In this document: one piece after another, positions 56,937-64,000 of the stretch | How positions within the stretch are numbered: position 1 is the stretch's first letter | Layout: every line of letters starts with the position of its first letter | The notes under the pieces: generated by a model | Told to the model about the DNA's origin: nothing | Database searches by the model: none | What the model saw: the letters and a program-made list of their open reading frames with translations, nothing else | Made by a program: the position numbers and the translations under genes | NCBI RefSeq assembly: GCF_007644045.2 | Contig: NZ_VMDW02000089.1 | Span: 1 to 64,000 of the forward strand | DNA from: Vogesella urethralis | GTDB lineage: Bacteria; Pseudomonadota; Gammaproteobacteria; Burkholderiales; Chromobacteriaceae | Direction: 5' to 3' | DNA length: 64,000 bases

Positions 56937-57153
56937 ACACTATTCCCTGAATGATTGACATCGCTGCATCGAGGCCGGCTGCCAGCCAGATAGCGATAGA
57001 CGAAGCAGCTTACTCACCACCCAGCATTGATGTCAAAAGCATTGACTCTTCCATACCGAAAGCAGGGGCAGGCAGTTCCACTAGCAGGCTACCAAGCTAC
57101 TGCATAAGCCCCGTCGATGCGCCGCCGGCTTAGCCGGGCAACGTTGCAGCCAA

Positions 57154-57181
57154 ACAAAAAGCGGCCCGCAGGCCGCTTTGC
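57154..57181 (-). terminator. Terminator of the hemW-ridA unit
   Basis: On the minus strand an AGCGGCC/GGCCGCT stem (57160-57177) is followed by TTTTTG. Confidence 0.82.
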
Positions 57182-57202
57182 TTGTTGCTACCAGGTAGCA
57201 GC

Positions 57203-57589
57203 TTACTCGCCCAGCACCATCACGGCGTCGGCTTCTACCTGTACGCCTTTGGGCAGGCTGGCCACGCCGATGGCGGCGCGTGCCGGGAACGGCTGGCTGA
57301 AGTACTGGCCCATGATTTCGTTGAAGGTGCCGAAGTTGGACAGGTCGGTCAGGAAGGCATTCAGCTTCACGATCTGGTCCAGGCTGCCGCCGGCGGCTTC
57401 GCACACGGCTTGCAGGTTCTTGAACATCTGGTGGGTTTCCGCAGCAAAACCGCCTTCCACCACGGTCATGGTGGCCGGGTCCAGCGGGATCTGGCCGGAC
57501 AGGTACACGGTGTTGCCAGCCTTGACGGCTTGCGAGTAGGCGCCGATTGCGGCCGGGGCTTTGTCGGTATGGATGATTTCTTTAGCCAT
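57203..57589 (-). CDS. ridA: RidA family reactive enamine/imine deaminase
   Basis: A 128-residue YjgF/YER057c/UK114 protein that hydrolyses 2-aminoacrylate and similar intermediates released by PLP enzymes. [20 protein letters not shown], the arginine in [19 protein letters not shown] and the final glutamate are conserved. It starts at the hemW stop (one-base overlap). Confidence 0.93.
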   Translation of the reverse strand: MAKEIIHTDKAPAAIGAYSQAVKAGNTVYLSGQIPLDPATMTVVEGGFAAETHQMFKNLQAVCEAAGGSLDQIVKLNAFLTDLSNFGTFNEIMGQYFSQPFPARAAIGVASLPKGVQVEADAVMVLGE

Positions 57590-58845
57590 CAGGCTTCTCC
57601 TTCTTCGTGCAGGAACAGGGTTAACAGTTCGTTCAGGAAGCGCTGGCCCTTCAGCGTGGGGCGGATGTGGGTGAGGTCCTGTTCGATCAGGCCCTCGGCC
57701 AGTGCTTGCTGCAATTGTGATTGGATACAGGATACCGGCAAACCGGTGCGCTCGGTGAACAGTCTGCTTTCAAAGCCGCCGGTAAGACGCAGCAGGTTCA
57801 TCATGAACTCGAACGGCAGGTCTTTGCGGCCAACCTTGTTTCGGGTTTGCACAGGCTGGCCGTCGGCTACCGCCTGCATATAGGCAGCCGGCTGCTTGTA
57901 GCGCATCTCGCGCACGATGCCGTCGTGGGCGCTGATCTTGCCGTGGGCGCCGGCGCCGATGCCGACGTAGTCGCCAAACTGCCAGTAGTTGACGTTGTGG
58001 CGCGCAAAGCGGCCGGGCTTGCCGAAGGCCGAGGTTTCGTAGTGCACGTAGCCGGCGGCCTCCAGCCGTGCCTCGATGGCTTCCTGCATGTCGGCCGACA
58101 GGTCGTCGTCCGGCAGGTTGGCCGGCAGCTGCACGGCAAACAGTGTGTTGGGCTCGATGGTGAGGTGGTAGGCCGAGATGTGGCTGACGCCGTAGGCGAT
58201 AGCAGTATCGATGTCGGCCAGCGCTTGCGCCAGCGTTTGCTGCGGCAGCGCGTACATCAGGTCCAGGTTCACGTTATCGAAATGCGTCAGCGCGATCTCT
58301 ACCGCACGGCGCGCTTCGTCGCCGTCGTGGATGCGGCCCAGCGCTTTGAGGTGGCCGGGGTCAAAGCTCTGGATACCGATGGACAGGCGGTTGATACCCG
58401 CCTCGCGGTAACCGGCAAAGCGTTCCAGTTCGAAGGTGCCGGGGTTGGCCTCCATGGTGATTTCGGCGTCCGGGTGGATGCGCGCGCGCGCGCGCAGGCC
58501 GGCCAAGAGCGCGTCCATGGCCTGCGGGCTGAACAGGCTGGGGGTGCCGCCACCCATGAAGATGGTGGTGATGGGGCGGCCCCAGATGGCGGGCAGGCTC
58601 AGCTCGAAGTCGCGCAGCAGCGTGTCCACGTAGGCCATCTCGTCAAAGCCCTGCCCCACGCCGCTGCGGCCAACGTTGGCCGCGTCATGGATGGCAATGC
58701 TGCCGGCCTGCGGCTTGAACTCGTGCGAGTTGAAGTCGCAGTACGGGCACTTTTTCACGCACCAGGGGAAGTGGATGTACAGCGACAGCGGCGGCAGCTC
58801 TTTTAGCCCGCTTAGCCCGGAAAGCGATATCTTTGTCACCTGCAC
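57589..58845 (-). CDS. hemW: Radical SAM family heme chaperone HemW (HemN-like)
   Basis: A 418-residue radical SAM protein. [20 protein letters not shown] carries the three cluster cysteines (CxxxCxxC), [13 protein letters not shown] and [11 protein letters not shown] are family motifs, and the end has a HemN-type C-terminal domain. The one-residue-spaced fourth cysteine of true coproporphyrinogen oxidase is absent, which favours heme-chaperone function. A stretch [15 protein letters not shown] after the radical SAM motif looks like an insertion, and AANVGR in it is encoded by the palindromic repeat at 58666-58683. The start is a GTG at 58845. Confidence 0.88.
   Translation of the reverse strand: MQVTKISLSGLSGLKELPPLSLYIHFPWCVKKCPYCDFNSHEFKPQAGSIAIHDAANVGRSGVGQGFDEMAYVDTLLRDFELSLPAIWGRPITTIFMGGGTPSLFSPQAMDALLAGLRARARIHPDAEITMEANPGTFELERFAGYREAGINRLSIGIQSFDPGHLKALGRIHDGDEARRAVEIALTHFDNVNLDLMYALPQQTLAQALADIDTAIAYGVSHISAYHLTIEPNTLFAVQLPANLPDDDLSADMQEAIEARLEAAGYVHYETSAFGKPGRFARHNVNYWQFGDYVGIGAGAHGKISAHDGIVREMRYKQPAAYMQAVADGQPVQTRNKVGRKDLPFEFMMNLLRLTGGFESRLFTERTGLPVSCIQSQLQQALAEGLIEQDLTHIRPTLKGQRFLNELLTLFLHEEGEA
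58666..58683. repeat. Palindromic copy of the dispersed motif inside hemW
   Basis: GCGGCCAACGTTGGCCGC, identical to the copies at 17678 and 23734. It encodes AANVGR within hemW. Confidence 0.9.
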
Positions 58846-58957
58846 GTCGCGGCTCCTCGCTGTACGGTATGTACTATCTCGTCGCCGCGCGTTGGGTTTC
58901 GCGATCTCGCGTCCCGTGCGTTGCGGGCGTTTTTCAATGCAGACAGGTCAATCACGC

Positions 58958-59554
58958 TCATGCCAGTTGCGCCTGCAGCTTGGCCAGCAGCGCCTGCATG
59001 GCCTGGCCACGGTGGCTGATGGCGTTCTTGGCGTCGGCCGGCAGGTCGGCCACGGTGCAGCCGTGCGACGGCAGCCAGAAGTGCGGGTCGTAGCCAAAGC
59101 CGCCATTGCCGGACGGGGTGTCCACCACTTCGCCGTACCAGGCGCCGTCTACCACCAGCGGCTGCGGGTCGTCGGCGTGGCGTACCAACACCAGCACGCA
59201 GTAGTAGTAGGCGCGACGGTTGTCTTTACCCTGCAGTTTTTCTACCAGTTTGGCGTTATTGCGCTCGTCCGATTTGGGCTCGCCGGCGTAACGCGCCGAC
59301 AGCACGCCGGGCTTGCCGCCCAGTGCTTCCACGCAGATGCCGCTATCGTCGGCCAGCGCCGGCAGGCCGGTAACGTGGCTGGCGTGGCGGGCTTTTTCCA
59401 GCGCGTTTTCCAGGAAGGTGTAGTGCGGCTCGGGGCATTCGGGCACGTTCAGACGGCCCTGCGGGATGACCTCGATGCCCAGCGGGGCCAGCAGGGCGGC
59501 GAATTCCTTGAGCTTGCCGGCATTATTGCTGGCCAGTACCAGTTTATTAATCAT
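58958..59554 (-). CDS. rdgB: XTP/dITP diphosphatase (RdgB/HAM1 family)
   Basis: A 198-residue house-cleaning nucleotidase that hydrolyses dITP and XTP. LVLASNNAGKLKEFAALL at the N-terminus, LADDSGICVEALGGKPGV, SARYAG and GNGGFGYDPHFWLP are signature stretches. The ATG at 59554 (MINKLVLAS) is the family start; the 70 in-frame codons upstream are non-family and contain the GC-rich hairpins. Confidence 0.95.
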   Translation of the reverse strand: MINKLVLASNNAGKLKEFAALLAPLGIEVIPQGRLNVPECPEPHYTFLENALEKARHASHVTGLPALADDSGICVEALGGKPGVLSARYAGEPKSDERNNAKLVEKLQGKDNRRAYYYCVLVLVRHADDPQPLVVDGAWYGEVVDTPSGNGGFGYDPHFWLPSHGCTVADLPADAKNAISHRGQAMQALLAKLQAQLA

Positions 59555-59623
59555 GCTTTGCTCCGTGGCAGGTACCGCGGCCAACCTTGCTGCCGGCAGG
59601 GGTACTCGCCATAAAACCCAATA

Positions 59624-59796
59624 GCCCGGCAAGCCGGGCGCAGATTGATGCCCACCCTGCTTGCCAGGCAAACAAGGTGGGCTTGTAAACAGGAAGGCTG
59701 CGGACTCAGGTACGTATGCGGTGCGGCCCGGCTGTGCCGGGTCCGGTAACACCTGGATTGGCACCTTGGCAGCAGCCTGGGCCCGGCGAACCGGGC
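59624..59796. repeat. Three similar GC-rich hairpins between rdgB and dusA
   Basis: GCCCGGC-AA-GCCGGGC (59624-59639), CCCGGC-TGT-GCCGGG (59727-59741) and GCCCGG-CGAA-CCGGGC (59781-59796) share one stem core. None is followed by a clear T-run. The 282-base gap holds no other feature except a single dispersed-motif copy (59577). Confidence 0.7.
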
Positions 59797-59836
59797 GTGG
59801 GATGACGTGGCTATCTTACAAGGACTGCGTGACAGT

Positions 59837-60823
59837 TCAACCGTGCGTGGCCAGCAGCGCGCGGATGAACAGGCTTTCGTCGGCGTCTTTCAGCTCTTTG
59901 GCGTCGGACAGCATACGGCGCCACTGGCGGCCGCCGTGCTCGCCGTGGAACAGGCCCAGCACGTGGCGGGCGATGTGGCGCACGCTGCTGCCGTCCTGCA
60001 GACGGTCGACCACGTAGGGCAGCAAGGCTTCCACTACCTTGCCGCGCGACGGCACGTCGTGGTTATCGCCGTAGAACTGCGCGTCCCAGGCCGCCATCAG
60101 GTAAGGGTTGTGGTAGGCCTCGCGGCCCACCATCACGCCGTCTACATGCTGCAGGTGGCCGGCGATCTCGGCATTGGTCTTGATGCCGCCGTTGATCAGG
60201 ATCTCCAGATCGGGGCGTTCCTGCTTCAGGCGGTATACGTAGTCGTATTTCAGCGGCGGAATCTCGCGGTTTTCCTTGGGGCTAAGGCCCTTCAGGATGG
60301 CGTTGCGCGCATGCACGATAAAGGTGCGGCAACCGGCGTCGGCCACGGTATCCACAAATGCCCGCATCACGTCGTAGCTGTCCACATCATCGATACCGAT
60401 ACGGTGCTTGACGGTAACGTCGATATCCACCGCGTCGCGCATCGCCTTCACGCAGTCGGCCACCAGCTGCGGCTCGGCCATCAGGCAGGCACCAAACGCC
60501 CCCTTCTGCACCCGCTCCGACGGGCAGCCCACGTTCAGGTTCACTTCGTCGTAGCCCCACTCCTGCGCCAGACGGGCGCAACGTGCCAGCTCGTCCGGCT
60601 CGCTGCCGCCCAGTTGCAGCGCGATCGGGTGCTCGGCCTCGTGGTAGCGCAGGTGGCGGCCAACGTCGCCGTACAGCAGCGCGCCAGTGGTGACCATCTC
60701 GGTATACAGCCAGGTATGGCGGGTGATGAGACGGGCGAAGTAGCGGTAGTGACGGTCGGTCCAGTCCAGCATCGGGGCAACGGACAGGGTGCGCGGGGGC
60801 AAGGCTTTGGGTGCTGCGGTCAT
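59837..60823 (-). CDS. dusA: tRNA-dihydrouridine(20/20a) synthase DusA
   Basis: A 328-residue flavin TIM-barrel enzyme that reduces uridines in the tRNA D-loop. LSVAPMLDWTDRHYRYFARL, the catalytic cysteine in NLNVGCPSERVQKGAFGACL, VKHRIGIDD, and INGGIKTNAEI and GVMVGREAYHNPYL are DusA features. The ATG at 60823 is used; a TTG just before it is less likely. Confidence 0.94.
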   Translation of the reverse strand: MTAAPKALPPRTLSVAPMLDWTDRHYRYFARLITRHTWLYTEMVTTGALLYGDVGRHLRYHEAEHPIALQLGGSEPDELARCARLAQEWGYDEVNLNVGCPSERVQKGAFGACLMAEPQLVADCVKAMRDAVDIDVTVKHRIGIDDVDSYDVMRAFVDTVADAGCRTFIVHARNAILKGLSPKENREIPPLKYDYVYRLKQERPDLEILINGGIKTNAEIAGHLQHVDGVMVGREAYHNPYLMAAWDAQFYGDNHDVPSRGKVVEALLPYVVDRLQDGSSVRHIARHVLGLFHGEHGGRQWRRMLSDAKELKDADESLFIRALLATHG

Positions 60824-60826
60824 CAA

Positions 60827-61178
60827 TCGGGCGGCGGAGCCGTAAGCATTTGAAAAGAGTGCGGATTATCCGGTGCGGGGCAGGCAAGGTCAATGCATGG
60901 CGCCACGTTTGGCGCATCACGGCAGGCGTCAAGCGGGTGACGGCCTTGGCGCTAACGAAACCCACAGGCATCAGAGTGGTATGTCTCAAGGCGGCAACGC
61001 GCAAGGCCTGCGCACCCGACATGCCATCAGACTTTAATCCTGATCAATTCCTTTCTGAAACTGTCAAATAGCATGCACCCTCTTGGAAATCCATAGCAAA
61101 TTATAAATTTTTAGTTAAAGCATCAGAAAGAAACAAACAAAAAGCAATAAGTGAATTTAGAGAAACTTAGAGATAACC
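60827..61178. other. Intergenic region before the HD-domain gene
   Basis: The left half is GC-rich and featureless. The last ~110 bases (61060-61178) are strongly AT-rich, with ATTATAAATTTTTAG around 61100, consistent with promoter or UP-element sequence for the gene at 61179. I could not place a convincing -35/-10 pair. An 86-codon plus-strand frame here has no recognisable content. Confidence 0.5.
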
Positions 61179-62336
61179 ATGCCGCAACTCCTCCGTAAAC
61201 TGGCATTCGCAGACATTCAGATGCACAAGCCGACAGAACACTCGATCTACGACCGGTCGGGCAACCTGATCCTGCGCAAAGGGTTTGTCGTGTCGATGCC
61301 GGGCTTTGCCGACAAGCTGGTGGAGCGGGGCTATTTCATTGGCGTCGACGATGACGTGGATGCCGGCCCGCGCAAGCCGGGCCGCACCAACCAGACAGCC
61401 ACACCGCAAGAACAGGGCAGCGTGTTCAGCGAAATGGCCAGCTATGTCCAGGCCGTGGCGCGGATCCACCGCATCATCCTCAGCCCGCCCAGCAACCTGG
61501 CTAATGTGGAAAGCCTGATCCGTACCCGCGCCAACCAGCTGCAACACTATCTGCAGCAAGACACCGACGCCGTGCTCGCCTCCCTGTACTTGCAGCAGCA
61601 CGGCCAGGACCTGCGTGCACACAAGCACGTGCTGGGCGCGGCGGTATGCGGGCTACTGGCCGAGCCACTGTGCCAGGACGACATGGCCATGCAGTCGCTG
61701 CTGTGCGCGGCCCTCACCCGAGACCTGGCGCTGTACAACTTCGATAAAAGCCTGGACGCGCGGAAAGACCTGGGTGAAATAGAACAGGTCGCGGTACGCG
61801 AGCACACCGGCACCGCCGTCAAGCTGCTGCAAAAACATGGCGTGCACGACAAACAGTGGCTGCTACACGTGTACGAACACCACGAACAACCCAATGGCCG
61901 CGGCTACCCGCTGGGCAAGACCGAAGGCGATATCCACGAGCTGTCGCTGCTGCTGGGGCTGGCTGACGCCTACGCCGGCATGACCATTGCCAACAAATGG
62001 CGCCCCGGCATTTACCCGGCCAATACGCTCAAAGAGCTGTACCTGCAAAAAGGCAGCAAACACCTGGAAAGCCACATCGGCCTGCTGATCAAGAAACTCA
62101 CCCGCTTCCCCGCCGGCACGGTAGTCGCGCTGCAAAGCGGCGAGATCGGGGTGATCAAGCAAACACAACACAGCCGCCGCAGCCCGATGGTGTATTCCAT
62201 TTATGACGAAAAAGGCTTTCCGCGCAGCGAGCCGATGCTGCGCGACACACTCAGTGCCAAATACGAAATCAAAGGCTGCCTGTCGCCGGAGCGCTGCAAA
62301 ACTGCCCTGCTGGCCATCAAACGGATCTGGATGTAA
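61179..62336 (+). CDS. Degenerate HD-GYP domain protein
   Basis: A 385-residue cytoplasmic protein. A ~60-residue N-terminal part (RKLAFADIQMHKPTEHSIYD) precedes an HD-GYP-like domain. The GYP loop is kept as HVYEHHEQPNGRGYPLGK (~residue 240), with VREHTGTAVKLLQ and LADAYAGMT further on. The metal-binding HD pair expected in LLHDIGK is replaced by Arg-Asp in AALTRDLALYNFDKS (~174). Cyclic-di-GMP hydrolysis is thus doubtful; it may bind the nucleotide or a partner. It lies three bases before the PAS-HAMP gene. Confidence 0.8.
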   Translation: MPQLLRKLAFADIQMHKPTEHSIYDRSGNLILRKGFVVSMPGFADKLVERGYFIGVDDDVDAGPRKPGRTNQTATPQEQGSVFSEMASYVQAVARIHRIILSPPSNLANVESLIRTRANQLQHYLQQDTDAVLASLYLQQHGQDLRAHKHVLGAAVCGLLAEPLCQDDMAMQSLLCAALTRDLALYNFDKSLDARKDLGEIEQVAVREHTGTAVKLLQKHGVHDKQWLLHVYEHHEQPNGRGYPLGKTEGDIHELSLLLGLADAYAGMTIANKWRPGIYPANTLKELYLQKGSKHLESHIGLLIKKLTRFPAGTVVALQSGEIGVIKQTQHSRRSPMVYSIYDEKGFPRSEPMLRDTLSAKYEIKGCLSPERCKTALLAIKRIWM

Positions 62337-62339
62337 ACC

Positions 62340-63866
62340 ATGAGCGAAATCGAATACAAGGTTCCCCCGCATACCGCCATCGTGTCCAAAACCGACCTGA
62401 GCGGCATGATCACCTACGCCAACGACGCCTTTATCACCATTAGCGGTTTCAGCCGCGAGGAACTGATCGGCAAGCCACACAATATCGTGCGCCATCCGGA
62501 CATGCCCGCCGCCGCTTTCGCCGACCTGTGGGCCACCGTGGAACAGAACCGTCCCTGGCGCGGCATCGTGAAGAACCGCACCAAGGACGGCGGTTATTAC
62601 TGGGTGCAGGCCACCATCGTACCGGTGCGCAAAAGCGGCAAGGTGGTGGGCTATATGTCGGTACGCTACGCCGCCAGCGATGAGCAGGTGGCGGCGGCGA
62701 AACAGCTGTACGCCCAGCCTGCCCCTCGCCTGGCACGGCCCAGCCGCCTCAAGCGCCTGCTGTCGATCAAGAACGGCTATATCGCCGGCTCGCTATTTGT
62801 GATCACGCTGCTGATCGCGGGCGGCGTGCTGGGCATTGGCACCATCCAGCACAGCACCCGGCAGATTGACAAGGCCGATAGCCAGTACCTGCAACGGCTG
62901 GACGCCGTCAGCCAGCTGGAACTGGACAGCAGCCGGACGCTGGAAGCCGCCGCGGCCACCCGCCCGGCGCTGGTGGCACGCATCAGCGCCCGCTATGCGG
63001 CCAACCCGGCGATGCCGGAAAGCATCCGCGACCGGCTGAAGGGGCTGGAAGGGCTGAACAAGGCCGCCCAGCTTACCGGCAGCAGCACGCTGGATGGCAC
63101 GCTGGTGGCCCAGCTGCAGGGTGTGATACGCGACGCGCAGCAAACGCGGCAATCCATACTGCGCCAGTCGGCGGCAGAAGTGGCCAGCATTGATCTGCGC
63201 AACGACCGCATCGTGCAGATCTCGCTGTTAGGCATCGTGGCCGGTATCGTCACCGTGGTGGCGTTCGGTTTGCTGTTCTTGCGCCAGATCGTGCAACCGC
63301 TGGACTCGGCTATCGAAAACTTCGAGAAGATCGCCGAAGGTGACCTCACCGGCGATGTGCCGCTGGATGGCGCCGGCGAAACCGGCCACCTGCTGCGCGC
63401 CAGCGTGGTGATGCAGATGCACCTGAAGGTGGTGATGGACGAGCTGAACCTGCTGGCCAGCCAGATTGATCGCGCCTGCCTCAACCTCAATACCGCGCTG
63501 TTCGAGATCAGCGACCACTCCGAGCTGCAGCACGACAAGCTGGAAGAGGCCAAGTCGTTCATGTCGCTGGACTTCATCTACGAACTGTCCAACCAGCTGA
63601 CGCTGCTGAGTACGCTGCTGCCCGATGACGGCAGCCAGCAGGACGCCAGCGAGTGCGTGGCCAGCATTACCAACCTGAACCGGCTGCAGACCTTTGCGCT
63701 GGAAGATTTCCTGGACAAGATCGACAGCATCCTGAAGCTGATCGTCGCCAACCGGCAGGACACCCAGGAGGCCTACGCGATGTCGGCCAGCCTGCACCAG
63801 GTTTCCCAGACGCTGAACGAGCTGGTGAACTACTTTGTCCCGGAAGGCAAACGCTACAATGCCTAA
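62340..63866 (+). CDS. PAS-HAMP transmembrane protein (Aer-like sensor without methyl-accepting domain)
   Basis: A 508-residue protein. The N-terminal PAS domain (1-115) resembles the aerotaxis receptor type: ITYANDAFITISGFSREELI, then GKPHNIVRHPDMP. TM1 follows at ~143-163, a ~130-residue periplasmic domain, TM2 at ~293-313 and a HAMP segment (LRQIVQPLDSAIENFEKIAE). The remaining ~140 residues are helical and lack the conserved MCP hairpin tip (no EIxxI...A.QTNLLALNA-like stretch), so the output differs from chemotaxis receptors. It overlaps the following HD-GYP gene by eight bases. Confidence 0.82.
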   Translation: MSEIEYKVPPHTAIVSKTDLSGMITYANDAFITISGFSREELIGKPHNIVRHPDMPAAAFADLWATVEQNRPWRGIVKNRTKDGGYYWVQATIVPVRKSGKVVGYMSVRYAASDEQVAAAKQLYAQPAPRLARPSRLKRLLSIKNGYIAGSLFVITLLIAGGVLGIGTIQHSTRQIDKADSQYLQRLDAVSQLELDSSRTLEAAAATRPALVARISARYAANPAMPESIRDRLKGLEGLNKAAQLTGSSTLDGTLVAQLQGVIRDAQQTRQSILRQSAAEVASIDLRNDRIVQISLLGIVAGIVTVVAFGLLFLRQIVQPLDSAIENFEKIAEGDLTGDVPLDGAGETGHLLRASVVMQMHLKVVMDELNLLASQIDRACLNLNTALFEISDHSELQHDKLEEAKSFMSLDFIYELSNQLTLLSTLLPDDGSQQDASECVASITNLNRLQTFALEDFLDKIDSILKLIVANRQDTQEAYAMSASLHQVSQTLNELVNYFVPEGKRYNA

Positions 63867-64000
63867 GCTGCGGCGCATCCATATCGATCAGGCCAGGGTG
63901 GGCATGTATGTGGCCGACCTGGTGTGCGACTGGGCATCACACCCGTTCTGGATGAGCCGCTTCAGCATCCGCGACGTGCAGCAGATCGCCATGCTGCGCC
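63859..64000 (+). CDS. DUF3391/HD-GYP domain protein, 3' truncated by window end
   Basis: Only 47 codons are visible: MPKLRRIHIDQARVGMYVAD, then VCDWASHPFWMSRFSI. This matches the DUF3391 N-terminal domain that normally precedes an HD-GYP phosphodiesterase domain; the HD-GYP part itself lies outside the window, so its presence is inferred. The ATG at 63859 overlaps the preceding stop by eight bases (ATGCCTAA). It is the third gene of the signalling unit. Confidence 0.7.
   Translation, partial: MPKLRRIHIDQARVGMYVADLVCDWASHPFWMSRFSIRDVQQIAMLR

Noticed and set aside
60811-61071. An 86-codon plus-strand frame upstream of the HD-domain gene
   Set aside because: It begins inside dusA, has no recognisable content or ribosome-binding site, and ends before the AT-rich promoter region.

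Overview
The window reads as chromosome of a free-living, high-GC betaproteobacterium, most likely in the order Neisseriales (Chromobacteriaceae/Vogesella-like). Evidence: the order tpiA-secG-tRNA-Leu-nuoA..nuoN followed by a DUF2818 gene, an S-adenosylhomocysteine (SAH) riboswitch before ahcY, and beta-type housekeeping proteins throughout. The genus is inference. No phage, plasmid or CRISPR locus is visible.

Layout. 0-3.1 kb: a THUMP-type rRNA methyltransferase with a long Arg/Gly-rich repeat extension (cut by the left edge), then a MarC-family membrane protein. 3.2-13.7 kb: an AT-rich ten-gene polysaccharide/O-antigen cluster on the minus strand, read manC, LpxA-like acyltransferase, FdtA/QdtA-type isomerase, FdtB/QdtB-type aminotransferase, Wzx flippase, GT2, Wzy/ligase-type membrane protein and three GT4 glycosyltransferases. 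14.1-16.0 kb: an IS3-family remnant interrupted by a second IS3-family element, beside tRNA-Phe. 17.0-20.7 kb: tyrosine catabolism (hppD, a fumarylacetoacetase gene, maiA) with a divergent Lrp/AsnC regulator. 20.8-26.7 kb: a GGDEF protein, then the methyl cycle genes metF, ahcY and metK. 26.8-28.5 kb: two LpxL-type acyltransferases. 28.8-44.9 kb: DUF2818, the complete 14-gene complex I operon (nuoA-N), tRNA-Leu, secG and tpiA. 45.0-50.5 kb: pstSCAB behind a Pho box, then a PiT phosphate transporter. 50.6-60.8 kb: recG, DUF2147, a PhzF-like gene, a SnoaL-like gene, sstT, DUF2314, ridA, hemW, rdgB and dusA. 61.2-64.0 kb: a three-gene cyclic-di-GMP-type unit (degenerate HD-GYP protein, PAS-HAMP membrane protein, DUF3391/HD-GYP protein cut by the right edge).

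The most unusual signal is not a gene. A short motif, GTTGGCCGC (often extended to AAGGTTGGCCGCAA), occurs about 40 times on both strands by hand count. Rough arithmetic predicts about one chance hit. It lies singly or as inverted pairs at gene ends, and also inside genes, where it adds similar short peptides to unrelated proteins. I saw no copy in the polysaccharide cluster or the IS region. This resembles the behaviour of DNA uptake sequences in Neisseriaceae, but the motif is not the Neisseria one.
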